Below are positions 25,258 to 34,925 of a stretch of DNA of 41,869 nt, one piece after another. The number at the start of each line of letters is the position of its first letter. The first letter of the stretch is position 1. The notes beneath the pieces are model-generated. The model saw nothing but the letters and a program-made list of their open reading frames with translations. It ran no database searches and was not told the DNA's origin. Location of the stretch: NCBI GenBank assembly GCA_903900845.1, contig CAIUOU010000061.1:1-41869 (forward strand), read 5' to 3'. The DNA comes from an uncultured Opitutia bacterium (GTDB taxonomy: Bacteria > Verrucomicrobiota > Verrucomicrobiia > Opitutales > Opitutaceae). The position numbers and the translations under genes are program-made.

Positions 25258-25443
25258 TCAGGCCGCGGGCGGATCGACCGGTTTTTCCAGCGGCGCGAAG
25301 GGCGTCGCGGTCGTCGCCGAGCGTCTTACCGGGCGCAGAGGGGAACTGAGCTGGCGGAAAGGAGACACCAGCGCGGCGCCGACCCGCTTGCGTTTGGGCG
25401 ACGGCTTCGCGGACACCGGAGAGGAGGAATGAATATTGGACAT
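25258..25443 (-). CDS. Hypothetical 61-residue basic protein
   Basis: A frame from ATG 25443 gives a short Ser/Pro/Lys/Arg-rich protein (KPSPKRKRVG, then LSSPLRPVRRS) that ends 21 bp before the next gene. There is no recognisable domain, no signal and no clear ribosome binding site. It may be a small conserved protein of this lineage or a chance frame. It fills the space between the thiolase gene and the small membrane protein gene. Confidence 0.35.
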   Translation of the reverse strand: MSNIHSSSPVSAKPSPKRKRVGAALVSPFRQLSSPLRPVRRSATTATPFAPLEKPVDPPAA

Positions 25444-25572
25444 GCGGTGAGAATACCAAAGGGCAGCGGCCAAACCCATCGGCCGGCCGGCCGAGGAAGG
25501 CCAAGCCCGACGGGGGAAGTGCGAAGCACGCACCCCAACGCCGCACCTCAGCAAGGCACCAGGTTCGCGCCG

Positions 25573-26736
25573 CTAAACCCGCTCGACCGCAATCGCCACG
25601 CCCATGCCGCCGCCGACGCACAGCGCGGCGATCCCGCGGCGCGCGCCACGATCCTCCAGGGTATGCAGCAAAGTCACCAGCACGCGCGCGCCGCTCGCGC
25701 CGAGCGGGTGGCCCAGCGCGACCGCACCACCGCGCGCATTCAGCCGCGCGGGGTCCAACGCGAGCTCTCGGGCGCAGCCGACCACCTGCGCGGAAAAGGC
25801 CTCGTTGATCTCGATGTGATCGACCGTTTCCAAGGGCCATCCGGTCTCGGCGAGCAGCCGGCGAACCGCCGGGACCGGCCCCAGGCCCATGGTCGCGGGA
25901 TCACAGCCCACCTCCGCCGCACCAACGATCCGCGCGCGCGGCTTGAGGCCGTGACGCGCGAGGCTCTCCTCGCTCGCCAAGAGCACGAGGGCGGCGCCGT
26001 CGGCGAGTGTGGACGCGTTGCCGGCGGTCACCGTTCCGTCAGGGCGAAAGACCGGCTGCAACCGCGCCAGCTTCTCCACCGAAGTGTCCGCGCGCGGCGC
26101 CTCGTCGGCCGCCAATTCTCCCTCCGCTCCCGGGACGGACACGATCTCCCGGGCCATTTCCGCCCGTGCGGCCACCGCCCGGCGGTGACTCGCGAGCGCA
26201 TGGCGGTCCTGTTCCTCGCGGGAAATGCCCAAGTGGGCGGCCACCCGCTCCGCCGTCTCGCCCATCGCGAGGCCCAGCACCGGGTCGGAGAGTCCGTCGG
26301 CGGCCAGCGCGTCGACCAGGACGCTGTCACCCAGCTTCTTTCCCCAGCGGACATCCGGCGCGTAGTGCGGCGCACGACTCATCGACTCGACACCTCCCGC
26401 CAAGGCGAGGTCACCGGCGCCGGAAGCGAGGCGGTCTGCCGCCAGCAGCACCGCCTTGAGCCCGGAAGCGCAGGCCATGTTTACCGTGAAGCCGGTCATT
26501 TCCTCACGCAGCCCGAGGCGCAGTCCGAGCTGACGCGCCACGTTCATGCCCCCACCCGCCGGAAGCATCTGGCCGAGCACGACCTGCCCGACCGCCGGCC
26601 GCAGCCCTTCCGGGACCAGCGATCTCGCCACCGGCAGCGCCAGCTCGACGGGAGAATGCGCGCGCAGCGCGCCGCCGAAGCGGCCGATGGCCGTGCGGCG
26701 CGCACCAACGATGAAGACCGGCTGGGGGTAGATCAT
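25573..26736 (-). CDS. Acetyl-CoA acetyltransferase (thiolase)
   Basis: This thiolase-fold enzyme catalyses reversible cleavage of 3-ketoacyl-CoA, probably acetoacetyl-CoA, to acetyl-CoA. Catalytic residues are visible: the acylated Cys89 (NMACASGLKAV), His343 in ALGHPLGASG and the second Cys373 in CVGGGMG. At 387 residues it has the length of biosynthetic or degradative short-chain thiolases. It is the last gene of a four-gene operon with a permease, an SDR dehydrogenase and a CoA-transferase, 43 bp after the CoA-transferase. That context favours breakdown of a C4 keto-acid over polyhydroxybutyrate synthesis, since no synthase gene is in the window. Confidence 0.95.
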   Translation of the reverse strand: MIYPQPVFIVGARRTAIGRFGGALRAHSPVELALPVARSLVPEGLRPAVGQVVLGQMLPAGGGMNVARQLGLRLGLREEMTGFTVNMACASGLKAVLLAADRLASGAGDLALAGGVESMSRAPHYAPDVRWGKKLGDSVLVDALAADGLSDPVLGLAMGETAERVAAHLGISREEQDRHALASHRRAVAARAEMAREIVSVPGAEGELAADEAPRADTSVEKLARLQPVFRPDGTVTAGNASTLADGAALVLLASEESLARHGLKPRARIVGAAEVGCDPATMGLGPVPAVRRLLAETGWPLETVDHIEINEAFSAQVVGCARELALDPARLNARGGAVALGHPLGASGARVLVTLLHTLEDRGARRGIAALCVGGGMGVAIAVERV

Positions 26737-26779
26737 GGAAGGAGGTCAGGTTGGAATGCCGGGCCGCGGTGGAACGGGT

Positions 26780-28315
26780 TCATTTCGCGGGGTCCGCGAA
26801 ACAGTCGGCGGGCATCACCACGGGTTGCCCGCGCAACGGGCCGAACTCCATCCCGGGCCAGAGATCGCGGTCCGGTTCGACGCCCGGCGCGACCTCGGCC
26901 AGACGCAGCCCGTCCGGGCCCAGCGCGAACACCGCGCGTTCCGTCACGTACAGCACCTGCTGTCCCCGCGCCACCGCGGACGGACCGTGGAAACACACCT
27001 GTTTCACCCGCCGCACGAATTTCGCGATCGAACCCTCGCGGGCGATGCGCAGCCGGCCACCACCGATCTCGACCGCGAGGCCTTCCGCCCGGAACGGGCA
27101 GCAGAACACCAGCCGCCGCGCGCTGTGCGCGATGTTGATGAAGCCTCCGGCCCCCGCGAAACGGTCGCCCAGCAGGCTCACGTTGACGCTGCCGTCCTCG
27201 CCCACTTCCGCGGCGCCCAGCACCGCGAGGTCGAGACCTCCACCATCGTAGAAGTCGAATTGCGCCGGTTGGTCGATGATCGCCTCCGGCCGGCGGCTGC
27301 ATCCGAAGCTCAAGCCGCCCGCCGGCAGGCCGCCGGTCGGCCCGCTCTCGACGGTCAGGGTGAACTCACCCAGGCGACCACGCTCGGCGGCCAGCGCGGC
27401 CACCGCCTCGGGCAGGCCGATGCCGAGATTCACGACATCGCCCGCGCGGATCTCGCGCAGCGCCCGTGCGCCGATCACCCGGCGCTCCGGGGCACGCACC
27501 GGCTCGGGCGCGGGCAACGGACCGCCCGCGGAGACGAAGTCCGCGTCGAAGGAAGTCCCGAAGGTTTGCGGATGCTCGCCGGGATCCGCGACCACCACCC
27601 GGTCGACCAGCACGCCCGGAACCCGCACGGCCTTGGGATCGGCGGCGCACTCGACGAGACGCTCGACCTGGGCGATGACGATTCCACCCCGGTTGTGCGC
27701 GGCCTGCGCCATGGGCAGCACTTCGCCGATCAGCCCCTCCCGCTCGAAGGAGAGGTTGCCCCGCCGATCCGCCGCGGTCGCGCGGATCAGCGCCACGTCG
27801 ATCGGAAAGCTCCGGTAGCGCAGCATCACCTCGCCGTCGATTTCCACCCGTTCCACCAGCGGCTCGGTGGTGCGGGCGTTGAGCCGGCCACCGCCGTGGC
27901 GCGGATCGACGAACGTCTCGAGACCGACGCGCGTGAATACCCCGGGGCGGCCCGCCGCGATCTCGCGCAGCAGCACGCTGATCACGCCCTGCGGCAGGTT
28001 GTATGCCTCGATTTCACCCGCCAGAGCGAGCCGTCCGAGCCGCGGAGCCAGGTTCCAATGGCCGCCGATCACACGGCGCACCAAGCCCGGATGCGCGAGA
28101 TGATTGAGGCCCCGGGACGCGCGGTCGCCCTGGCCGGCCGCGTACACCAGGGTTAGATCCCGCGGCGTGCCGGTCGCGAGGAAACGCCGCTCCAACGCGG
28201 TCGTCAGCGCCTCGGGATGCCCCGCGCCCACGAAGCCGCCCACCGCCAGGGTCGCGCCCGCCGGGATGGCCGCGACCGCCTCGTCCGCCCCGACAACCCG
28301 CGCCACTCCCCTCAT
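26780..28315 (-). CDS. Acetoacetate/3-ketoacid CoA-transferase, alpha and beta subunits fused
   Basis: The 511-residue protein carries two family-I CoA-transferase halves. The N-terminal half has the [12 protein letters not shown] segment and the C-terminal half the catalytic Glu323 in TVESGPTGG, with [11 protein letters not shown] before it. The one-chain arrangement is that of YdiF and similar propionate/acetoacetate CoA-transferases. It would move CoA from an acyl-CoA to a short-chain carboxylate. ATG at 28315 overlaps the SDR stop by four bases (ATGA), showing coupling; the longer open frame is inside the SDR gene. With the thiolase downstream, acetoacetate activation is a natural reading. 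Confidence 0.93.
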   Translation of the reverse strand: MRGVARVVGADEAVAAIPAGATLAVGGFVGAGHPEALTTALERRFLATGTPRDLTLVYAAGQGDRASRGLNHLAHPGLVRRVIGGHWNLAPRLGRLALAGEIEAYNLPQGVISVLLREIAAGRPGVFTRVGLETFVDPRHGGGRLNARTTEPLVERVEIDGEVMLRYRSFPIDVALIRATAADRRGNLSFEREGLIGEVLPMAQAAHNRGGIVIAQVERLVECAADPKAVRVPGVLVDRVVVADPGEHPQTFGTSFDADFVSAGGPLPAPEPVRAPERRVIGARALREIRAGDVVNLGIGLPEAVAALAAERGRLGEFTLTVESGPTGGLPAGGLSFGCSRRPEAIIDQPAQFDFYDGGGLDLAVLGAAEVGEDGSVNVSLLGDRFAGAGGFINIAHSARRLVFCCPFRAEGLAVEIGGGRLRIAREGSIAKFVRRVKQVCFHGPSAVARGQQVLYVTERAVFALGPDGLRLAEVAPGVEPDRDLWPGMEFGPLRGQPVVMPADCFADPAK

Positions 28316-29073
28316 CCGCGCCAGCCCCCGTTCACCTCGATCGTCTGCCCCGTAAGGTACGAGGCCAGCGGCGAGCAGAGAAACAGCGCGACCGCGGCGA
28401 CCTCGTCGGTCCGACCGAAGCGCCCGAGCGGCACGTTGCGCAGCATCCCGGCGCGCACGTCCTCGGGAATGGTCGCCGCCATGGCGGTGTCGATCACCCC
28501 CGGCGCGATCGCGTTGGCGCGGATCCCCCGCCGCGCGCCCTCCCGGCTGAGGACGCGCATCATGGCCTGCACGCCGGCCTTCGCCGCGGCGTAGTTGGCC
28601 TGTCCGTGGAATCCCTGCAGCGCGGCGATGCTGCCCAGGCTCACGATCGCGCCGCCGTCGCGCATGACCGCCATCCCCCGCTGACAGCAATGGAAGACAC
28701 CGGTCAGATTCACCGCGATCACCTCGTCCCACTCCGCGGGCGACATCTTCGCCAGGGTGCGATCGCGGATGATGGCGGCGTTGTTCACGAGGAAGTCGAG
28801 TCCGCCGAAACGGTTCCGCGCGGCATCCATCATCGCGGCGACCGCCGCGTCGTCGGCCACGTCGGCGGCGACGACCAGCGTGCCGCCCGCGCGCTCCCGG
28901 TCCAGCTCGCCGGCGAGGGCTTCGGCATCGCGCGCGGTCGCCTCGGCACCGGGATGGTTCAGGACGACGGAGGCCCCGGCGCAGTGGAACAGGCGGGCGA
29001 CGGCGGCGCCAATGCCCTGCGACGCGCCCGTGACGAGGGCGACTTTACCGGCGAGGTCGATGGCGATGCTCAT
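28312..29073 (-). CDS. Short-chain dehydrogenase/reductase (FabG / acetoacetyl-CoA reductase / 3-hydroxybutyrate dehydrogenase type)
   Basis: This classical SDR has the nucleotide-binding motif TGASQGIG (15-22), NNAA (97-100) and the catalytic Ser148, Tyr161 and Lys165 (YAAAK). At 253 residues it has usual length. The C-terminal region ends [11 protein letters not shown], as in FabG and PhaB. The operon, with a permease upstream and CoA-transferase and thiolase downstream, suggests it interconverts a 3-hydroxy acid or acyl-CoA with the 3-keto form. Cofactor choice and exact substrate cannot be read from the sequence. Upstream gap to the permease gene is 48 bp. Confidence 0.92.
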   Translation of the reverse strand: MSIAIDLAGKVALVTGASQGIGAAVARLFHCAGASVVLNHPGAEATARDAEALAGELDRERAGGTLVVAADVADDAAVAAMMDAARNRFGGLDFLVNNAAIIRDRTLAKMSPAEWDEVIAVNLTGVFHCCQRGMAVMRDGGAIVSLGSIAALQGFHGQANYAAAKAGVQAMMRVLSREGARRGIRANAIAPGVIDTAMAATIPEDVRAGMLRNVPLGRFGRTDEVAAVALFLCSPLASYLTGQTIEVNGGWRG

Positions 29074-29121
29074 GGGGAGGGCGGGGGAAGGAGCCTCACC
29101 GAAACGCCAGCCGGCGCCGGC

Positions 29122-30444
29122 TCAAGCGTCCTTTTCCCCCGAGTCCGCCCCGCCGGCCCGGGCGAGATCGCTGCGGCTGGTTTCCGGGATCAACAAAATG
29201 GAGACGATGGTGAGCACGGCGAGGACGGCGAGGTAGATGGCGACCGGCCACGGCGCTCCACCCGACCAGCTCAGAAGCGAGGAGGCGACCAGCGGCGCGA
29301 GGCCGCCCGCCAACGGGGCGGCGAGCTGGTAGCCGAGGGAGGCGCCGGTGTAGCGGGTGCGGGTGCCGAAAAGCTCGGCGAACAAGGCGGCCTGGGGGCC
29401 GTAGAGCGCGGCGTGGCCGAGCAGCCCCGCGATGATCGCCACCGAGATCCAGAGCGGATCCCGCGTACCCAGCAGCGGGAAGAGCGCAAACGCGAAGATG
29501 AGCAGGAAGACCGTGCCGCCGAGGTAGACCGGACGCCGGCCCACGCGGTCCGACAACGCGCCGAACCATGGCACGATCAGCAACTGGAGCGCGGAGCCGA
29601 GCAACACCGCGTTGAGCATGGTGCCCCGCGCGACGCCGAGCTTGGTCGTCGCGTAGCTCAGGACCCAGACGGTGAGGATGTAGAAGAATCCATTCTCGGC
29701 CAGACGCGCTCCCATGGCGAGGAGCACCTCGCGGCGCTGCGTGCGCCAGACCTCGAACAAGGGCACACGCGGGACCTTGCGCTCGTCCTTCACCGCGGCG
29801 AACAACGGGCTTTCCAACACGCGCAGGCGGATGAAGAGGCCGAGAAGCGTGAGTAGCGACCCGAGGAGGAACGGCACCCGCCAGCCCCACGACAGGAACG
29901 CGGCCTCGTCGAGTTTGCTGCACAGCATGAAGACGCCGTTGGCGAGCAGCAGTCCCACCCCGACGCCCGCCTGCACGAGGCTCACATGAAAGCCGCGGCG
30001 CCCGGGCTCGGCGTGCTCCGCCACCAGCAGCACCGCCCCGCCCCACTCGCCGCCGACCGCGATGCCTTGCACCACGCGGAGCAGCACCAGCAGCGCCGGG
30101 GCCCACAATCCGATCTGCTCGTAGGTCGGCAACACGCCGACGAGGCACGTGGCGGCGCCCATCATCACGAGCGTGGCGACCAGCGTCGACTTGCGCCCGA
30201 GGCGATCCCCGAAATGGCCGAAGATTATGCCGCCGAACGGTCGGGCGAAAAACCCCACCGCGTAGCTGGCGAACGACGCAAGGGTGCCGGTCAGCGGGTC
30301 CAGCTGAGGGAAGAAGAGCCGGTTGAAAACCAGCGCCGCCGCCGTGCCGTACAGGAAGAAATCATACCATTCGATGGCGGTGCCGAGCATGCTGGAGTAC
30401 AGCACGCGCCGAAAACCCGCCGGGTCGTGCTCGGGTGGTTTCAT
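29122..30444 (-). CDS. MFS transporter, metabolite:H+ symporter (MHS) type
   Basis: The 440-residue protein has about 12 predicted helices. It carries the MHS-subfamily start RRVLYSSMLGTAIEWYDFFLYG, the loop 2-3 motif GHFGDRLGRKS and, in the later half, GALSDRVGRRPVY. EWYDFFLYG is typical of carriers for dicarboxylates, shikimate, betaine and similar acids. ATG at 30444 gives MKPPEHDPAGFRR, a normal start; the frame is open further upstream without family content. It is the first gene of the operon that continues with the SDR gene. It is divergent from the GntR/LacI-type regulator, 147 bp away. The substrate is inferred to be a small carboxylate. Confidence 0.95.
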   Translation of the reverse strand: MKPPEHDPAGFRRVLYSSMLGTAIEWYDFFLYGTAAALVFNRLFFPQLDPLTGTLASFASYAVGFFARPFGGIIFGHFGDRLGRKSTLVATLVMMGAATCLVGVLPTYEQIGLWAPALLVLLRVVQGIAVGGEWGGAVLLVAEHAEPGRRGFHVSLVQAGVGVGLLLANGVFMLCSKLDEAAFLSWGWRVPFLLGSLLTLLGLFIRLRVLESPLFAAVKDERKVPRVPLFEVWRTQRREVLLAMGARLAENGFFYILTVWVLSYATTKLGVARGTMLNAVLLGSALQLLIVPWFGALSDRVGRRPVYLGGTVFLLIFAFALFPLLGTRDPLWISVAIIAGLLGHAALYGPQAALFAELFGTRTRYTGASLGYQLAAPLAGGLAPLVASSLLSWSGGAPWPVAIYLAVLAVLTIVSILLIPETSRSDLARAGGADSGEKDA

Positions 30445-30548
30445 AGGGTCGGGGTGTGAAGACCGTGCCCTTCCCGGCGACCGCCTGGCAATGCCGATTC
30501 CTCCGGCACGGGCCCGGGCGCTGATCACCACTTCCGGCCGCGCCGCGA

Positions 30549-30556
30549 AACCGGTT
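30549..30556. promoter_or_regulatory. Possible operator half: AACCGGTT palindrome in the divergent gap
   Basis: The 147-bp gap between the permease gene and the regulator holds an 8-bp perfect palindrome with a central CG, as LacI/GntR-type regulators often prefer. It is short enough to arise by chance. Confidence 0.2.
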
Positions 30557-30591
30557 GAACCGACCCCGCGAGAAGGTGAACTGGCGTCGCC

Positions 30592-31668
30592 TTGAACCTC
30601 CTGCCCCAGCGTCAATCCCTCGTGGCCCAGACCGCCGCCTGTTTGCGCGCCGGCATCGCCGCGGGCCGCTGGCGCGACTGGCTGCCGGCGGAGCGGGCGC
30701 TGGCCCGAGAGCTTTCCGTCGGGCGCAACACCCTGCGCCGGGCCCTCGCCGCCCTCGAGGGCGCGAACCTGCTGCGACCGGAGCCGGGGCGCGGCCACCG
30801 CTTGACGGGAAGACCGCGCCGGCCACGCGGTGCCACGGCGGCGACCGTGGGGATGCTGATCCCGCACGCGTTCGGCCAGTTGCGACCCACCACGATCGAG
30901 TGGATCGACCGCCTCCGGGAAAAACTGGCGGATCAGGGCACCCGCCTGCAGGTGCACGCCGCCCCCGCGTGTTACGGAAAGAGACCCGCCGCGGCGCTGG
31001 CCCGGATCTGCGACCGCCAACCCGCGGAGTGCTGGGTTCCGGTACTCTCGACCGAGCCGATGCAGGAGTGGTTCGCCACGCAGTCGCGACCCTGCGTCGT
31101 CGCCGGATCCAATTTCCCCGGCATCGACCTTCCCTCCGTCGACCTAGACCACGCCGCCACCGCGCGCCACGCCGCCGGGGTGCTCATCGCGCGAGGCCAC
31201 CACCGGATCGCGCTGCTGCTGAAGGCCGTGAACTCCGCGGGCGATCTCCGCACCGCCGAGGGCTTCCTCGCGGCCGCCCGCTCCGCCTCGCGCCCAGCCG
31301 AGGCCGTGGTCATCCACACCGGCGAAAGCCGGGAGGAGGCCATCAAGCCGCTCGCCAGCCTGCGGAACCGCGGCGGCCCCACCGGCCTGCTCGTCGCGAA
31401 CCCCTACCGGCTGCTCGCCATCGCGGGCTGGCTGGCCGCGCAACCGGACCGCGGCGCGGGCGTCGCCCTGCTCTCGCGGGACGACGATCCCTTCCTGCGC
31501 TTCCTCAAGCCCCGGCCGCCACGCTACCGCTTTGATCCCGCCGCGTTCGCCCGCGCGATGGGAACCTCGATCGGCCAGGTCCTCGCGTACGGCGCTCCCG
31601 CGCGACGCCATGCGCGTTTGCTGGCGGAGTTCGACGCCGGAGACGGCGTGGTCGCCGCCAGGGTCTGA
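30592..31668 (+). CDS. GntR-type helix-turn-helix regulator with LacI-type ligand-binding domain
   Basis: The N-terminal ~70 residues are a GntR winged helix (LPAERALARELSVGRNTLRRALAALEGANLL). After a basic linker, a periplasmic-binding-like sensor domain of the LacI/GalR kind runs to the end (TVGMLIPHAFG..., VARHAAGVLIARGHHRIALLL region). The same domain order is seen in the Bacillus AraR repressor. It should bind a small metabolite, probably a sugar or acid, and change DNA binding. The start is a TTG at 30592 with an AAGG about 15 bases upstream, a long spacing. It is divergent from the permease operon and runs into the TonB receptor gene, so it may control either one. Confidence 0.88.
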   Translation: MNLLPQRQSLVAQTAACLRAGIAAGRWRDWLPAERALARELSVGRNTLRRALAALEGANLLRPEPGRGHRLTGRPRRPRGATAATVGMLIPHAFGQLRPTTIEWIDRLREKLADQGTRLQVHAAPACYGKRPAAALARICDRQPAECWVPVLSTEPMQEWFATQSRPCVVAGSNFPGIDLPSVDLDHAATARHAAGVLIARGHHRIALLLKAVNSAGDLRTAEGFLAAARSASRPAEAVVIHTGESREEAIKPLASLRNRGGPTGLLVANPYRLLAIAGWLAAQPDRGAGVALLSRDDDPFLRFLKPRPPRYRFDPAAFARAMGTSIGQVLAYGAPARRHARLLAEFDAGDGVVAARV

Positions 31669-31672
31669 CTGC

Positions 31673-31715
31673 GGTTCCCCGAGGGAACCACACCGCCGGC
31701 TTGTCGTGGCCGGCG
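31673..31715. repeat. Two adjacent inverted repeats between regulator and TonB receptor
   Basis: GGTTCCC-CGA-GGGAACC (31673-31689) and CGCCGGC-8 bases-GCCGGCG (31694-31715) lie one after the other just past the regulator stop. Neither is followed by a T run, so they are not standard terminators. They could be an operator pair or attenuator-like hairpins ahead of the receptor gene. Confidence 0.4.
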
Positions 31716-31804
31716 ATCCCACCTCTTCTCCTGCTCGTCAGTCTTCTCCCCGCCGTCGGTATCATGTCCGGTCGCGCGGCGCTTCAACCCCCTACCTGCC
31801 CTTC

Positions 31805-34800
31805 ATGAGAGCGATTCGCCTGTCCGCCGTGCTTGCCTTGTTGCTCCCGGTCGTCGCACCGGAGCCGCTACCCGCCCAACCGGCCCCGGCCCGCTCCTCC
31901 GGAAACGCGGTCGGCGTGATCGAGGGCCGCGTGTTCAACGCCGCCACCGGCTCGACCCTCGCGAACGCGCGCGTCACGCTCGACGGCCTGGCGCGCGAGG
32001 TGTTCACGGACGACGCGGGCGAGTTTCGTCTGATCGGTGTGCCCGCCGGGGCGGCGGGCATCAGCGTCACCTACCTGGGGATGGTCCCGCAACGCGCGGA
32101 GGTCACGGTCGCCGCCGACGCCACGGCCCGCCGCGACTTCGAACTGCAGCTGGTGCGCGCGGGCGGCGCGGTCGCCGCCGGCCAGACGGTGAAACTCGAC
32201 GCCTTCAACGTCGTGGAGGCGCGGGAGATGAGCGCGCAAGCCATCTCGATGAACGAGCAGCGCAACGCCCCCAACATCAAGAACGTGGTCGCGATCGACG
32301 AGTTCGGGGACCGCGGCGCGGAGAACATCGGCGAGTTCCTGCTCTTCCTCCCGGGCGTCTCGATCACGACCTCCGGCTCCGAGCCGACGACCGTCTCCCT
32401 GCGCGGATTTCCCGGCAACAACACGGGGCTGACTCTGGACGGCGGCGAGATGGCGACGTCCTTCAACGGCAACAGCCGGTCGCTCGACCTGCGCGAGATG
32501 CCGATGAACAACGTCTCCCGCGTCGAGGTGACCAAGGTGCCCACGCCCGACATGCCCGCGGCCGGCCTCGGCGGATCGATCAACCTCATCTCGCGGAGCG
32601 GCTTCGAGTCCCGGCAGCGCCGGCTCTCCTTCAACGCCTACACGATGTTCCACCACCGCGGCGGCTTCACGTTCGACGGCGGCCCGCGCAACCACAACGC
32701 CGACAACTCGCCCCGCTTCATCCAGCCGTCGTTCGACTTCTCCTACCAGCACCCGGTCAACCGCGACTTCGCCCTCACCGTCGGCGGCTCGCGCACGTGG
32801 CGCTTCAAGCCGATGGAGACCGGCGAAAAGGAGACGGACGAGTCGCCCACCTGGGATCTTGTCCGCCTCGTGCAGACGTCGAGCCAGTGGAACTCCCTCG
32901 CGCAGACCTTCCAGACGCTCCAGGGCTCGCTCGGCTTCGACTGGCGCCTGAGCCCGACGGACTCGATCTCCGCCTCGGTGAACTTCCGCGACTACGCGCT
33001 CTACATCACGCGCAGCGTCCTCGGCTTCAACTACGGCGCCGGCGCGACCGGCGGCGCCACGTTCACGCAGGGCGCGCCCGCCGGGGTCGGCGTCGTGACG
33101 ATGAACGGCAGCGGCGAGAACGTCGACATCACCACCACGACCAAGCACTACACCCTGCGCTACCGCCACCGCGGCGACGTCTGGCGCTGGGACGCCCACG
33201 GCGCATTCTCCACCTCGGCCACCGACCGCCTCGACGTCGACGCCGGCTTCTTCAACCTGGCGCCCGCCACCCTCACGGGCCTCGTCCTCCGCGGCGACGG
33301 CATTCCCTTCTCGGGCGGCACGATCCCGACCCGCTACAGCGCCACGCGCGCCGGCGTCCCCGTCGATGTCTATGACGGCGGCAACTACACGCTCGGCAAC
33401 CCGACCACCAACCAGCCCGACTGGAACACCCGCAAATCGAACCTCCGCCTCGACCTCGCGCGGGAGTTCGCGGCCGGTTTCCCGTTCACGCTCAAGGTCG
33501 GCGGCGCGCTCGATACCTACCTCAGCGACCAGCGTCGCTACGGGAAAACCTGGAACTTCCGTCCCAACGGCTCCTCCAACGCCGCGGACCGCCTCGCAGG
33601 CCGCTTCGACGTGTTCGACGCTGCTTTCCTCCCGGAGGCGCCGACCCTCTTCGGACAAAAGGTCCGCTGGATCAGCGGCCAGAAGCTGTTCGACCTCTAT
33701 CGCGCCAACCCGTCGTGGTTCGTGCTCGACGACGCGCAGGTGCACCAGGACTTCGTCAACAACTCCCGCCAACTCCGGGAAACGATCACCGCCGGCTACG
33801 TCCGCGCCGATGCCCGCCTGCTGCGCAACCGCCTCTGGATCGTGGCGGGGGCACGCTACGAGCGCACCGCCGACCGCGGCAACGGGCCCCGGAACGACAT
33901 CAACGCGCAGTTCCAACGGAACCCGAACGGATCGCTCGTCGACGGCAATCCCGCGCTGGCCGGGATCCAGCGCGTGCCGCTCTCGGCGGATCCGCTCGTC
34001 CTCCGGCGCCTCCGCTACGTCGAGCGCGCCGCCGCCGCCGACCGCTCCTACGACGGCCTCTACCCGAGCCTGAACGCTTCCTTCAACCTCACCGAGAATC
34101 TCATCCTCCGCGCGGCGTACGCGCACACCCTCGGCCGGCCCAACATCAACAACATCATCCCGAGCACCAACATCTCGGAGCCCGATGTCGCGACGCCGCT
34201 CATCACCGTCAACAATGCCGGCCTAAATCCATGGAGCGCAAAGAGTTACGACCTGTCGCTCGAGAGCTACCAGATCAAGGACGGCTTCGGCTCCATCGGG
34301 GTCTTCCAGAAGAGCATCGCCGACTTCTTCACCTCCGTGACGACCGCCGCCACGCCCGAGCTCCTCGAGCAGTACGGGCTCGAGGGCGATCCCTCGCTGC
34401 TCGGCTATCAGGTTCGGACGCTGGCCAACGGCGGCGACGCGAAAATCCAGGGCTTCGAGTTCAGCTACCGCCAGTCGCTCACCTTTCTTCCCGCCTGGGC
34501 CCGCGGCCTGCAGGTGTTCGTCAACTTCACCAAGTTGAACCTGAGCGGATCGCGCACCGCCGACTTCTCGGGTTACAACCCCGAGTCCGTCGCCGGCGGG
34601 ATCAATTTCGTCCGCGGCCGCTTCGCATTGAAGACCACCATCAGCCACCTCGGGGACACCCGCACCGGCGCCGTCGCGGTCAACGCCACCACTCCCGCGA
34701 ACACCTTCAACTACCAGAAGAAGCGCACGCGCATCGGCGCCAACGCCACCTTCAGCCTGTCCCGCCGCTATTCGCTCTACGCCTCCGTGGTCGATCTCGG

Positions 34801-34915
34801 AGGCTTTGTGCAGAACCAGCAGCGCTATGCGCCGGACACCCCGGAGTACGCGCGGCCCATCCGCTGGCAGGAACTCGGCTTCTACACCAATGTCGGTGTG
34901 CGCGGGTCGTTCTGA
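31805..34915 (+). CDS. TonB-dependent outer-membrane receptor with N-terminal carboxypeptidase-regulatory-like domain
   Basis: The 1036-residue protein starts with a signal peptide (MRAIRLSAVLALLLPVVAPEPLPA). A carboxypeptidase-D-like Ig domain follows (about 38-115, VIEGRVFNAATGSTLANARV), then the plug with NIGEFLLFLPGV and VSLRGFPGNN, and a ~750-residue beta-barrel ending in Phe (VGVRGSF). It should import a large substrate using TonB energy. The plug style (APNIKNVVAIDEFGDRGAENI) is common among receptors for carbohydrates in Xanthomonas and Opitutaceae. ATG at 31805 is chosen at the signal peptide. It is followed after 10 bp by a sialidase gene, so uptake of a glycan fragment is plausible. 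Confidence 0.93.
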   Translation: MRAIRLSAVLALLLPVVAPEPLPAQPAPARSSGNAVGVIEGRVFNAATGSTLANARVTLDGLAREVFTDDAGEFRLIGVPAGAAGISVTYLGMVPQRAEVTVAADATARRDFELQLVRAGGAVAAGQTVKLDAFNVVEAREMSAQAISMNEQRNAPNIKNVVAIDEFGDRGAENIGEFLLFLPGVSITTSGSEPTTVSLRGFPGNNTGLTLDGGEMATSFNGNSRSLDLREMPMNNVSRVEVTKVPTPDMPAAGLGGSINLISRSGFESRQRRLSFNAYTMFHHRGGFTFDGGPRNHNADNSPRFIQPSFDFSYQHPVNRDFALTVGGSRTWRFKPMETGEKETDESPTWDLVRLVQTSSQWNSLAQTFQTLQGSLGFDWRLSPTDSISASVNFRDYALYITRSVLGFNYGAGATGGATFTQGAPAGVGVVTMNGSGENVDITTTTKHYTLRYRHRGDVWRWDAHGAFSTSATDRLDVDAGFFNLAPATLTGLVLRGDGIPFSGGTIPTRYSATRAGVPVDVYDGGNYTLGNPTTNQPDWNTRKSNLRLDLAREFAAGFPFTLKVGGALDTYLSDQRRYGKTWNFRPNGSSNAADRLAGRFDVFDAAFLPEAPTLFGQKVRWISGQKLFDLYRANPSWFVLDDAQVHQDFVNNSRQLRETITAGYVRADARLLRNRLWIVAGARYERTADRGNGPRNDINAQFQRNPNGSLVDGNPALAGIQRVPLSADPLVLRRLRYVERAAAADRSYDGLYPSLNASFNLTENLILRAAYAHTLGRPNINNIIPSTNISEPDVATPLITVNNAGLNPWSAKSYDLSLESYQIKDGFGSIGVFQKSIADFFTSVTTAATPELLEQYGLEGDPSLLGYQVRTLANGGDAKIQGFEFSYRQSLTFLPAWARGLQVFVNFTKLNLSGSRTADFSGYNPESVAGGINFVRGRFALKTTISHLGDTRTGAVAVNATTPANTFNYQKKRTRIGANATFSLSRRYSLYASVVDLGGFVQNQQRYAPDTPEYARPIRWQELGFYTNVGVRGSF

Positions 34916-34925
34916 ACGTTATCGG

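Noticed and set aside
24475-27138. 887-residue open frame on the plus strand
   Set aside because: It runs antisense across the kinase, two small genes and the thiolase; composition is Arg/His/Gln-rich and arbitrary.
26735-28156. 473-residue open frame on the plus strand
   Set aside because: Antisense to the CoA-transferase, whose catalytic motifs are clear.
31868-34126. 752-residue open frame on the minus strand
   Set aside because: Antisense shadow of the TonB receptor; repetitive Val/Glu/Arg composition and no recognisable motif.
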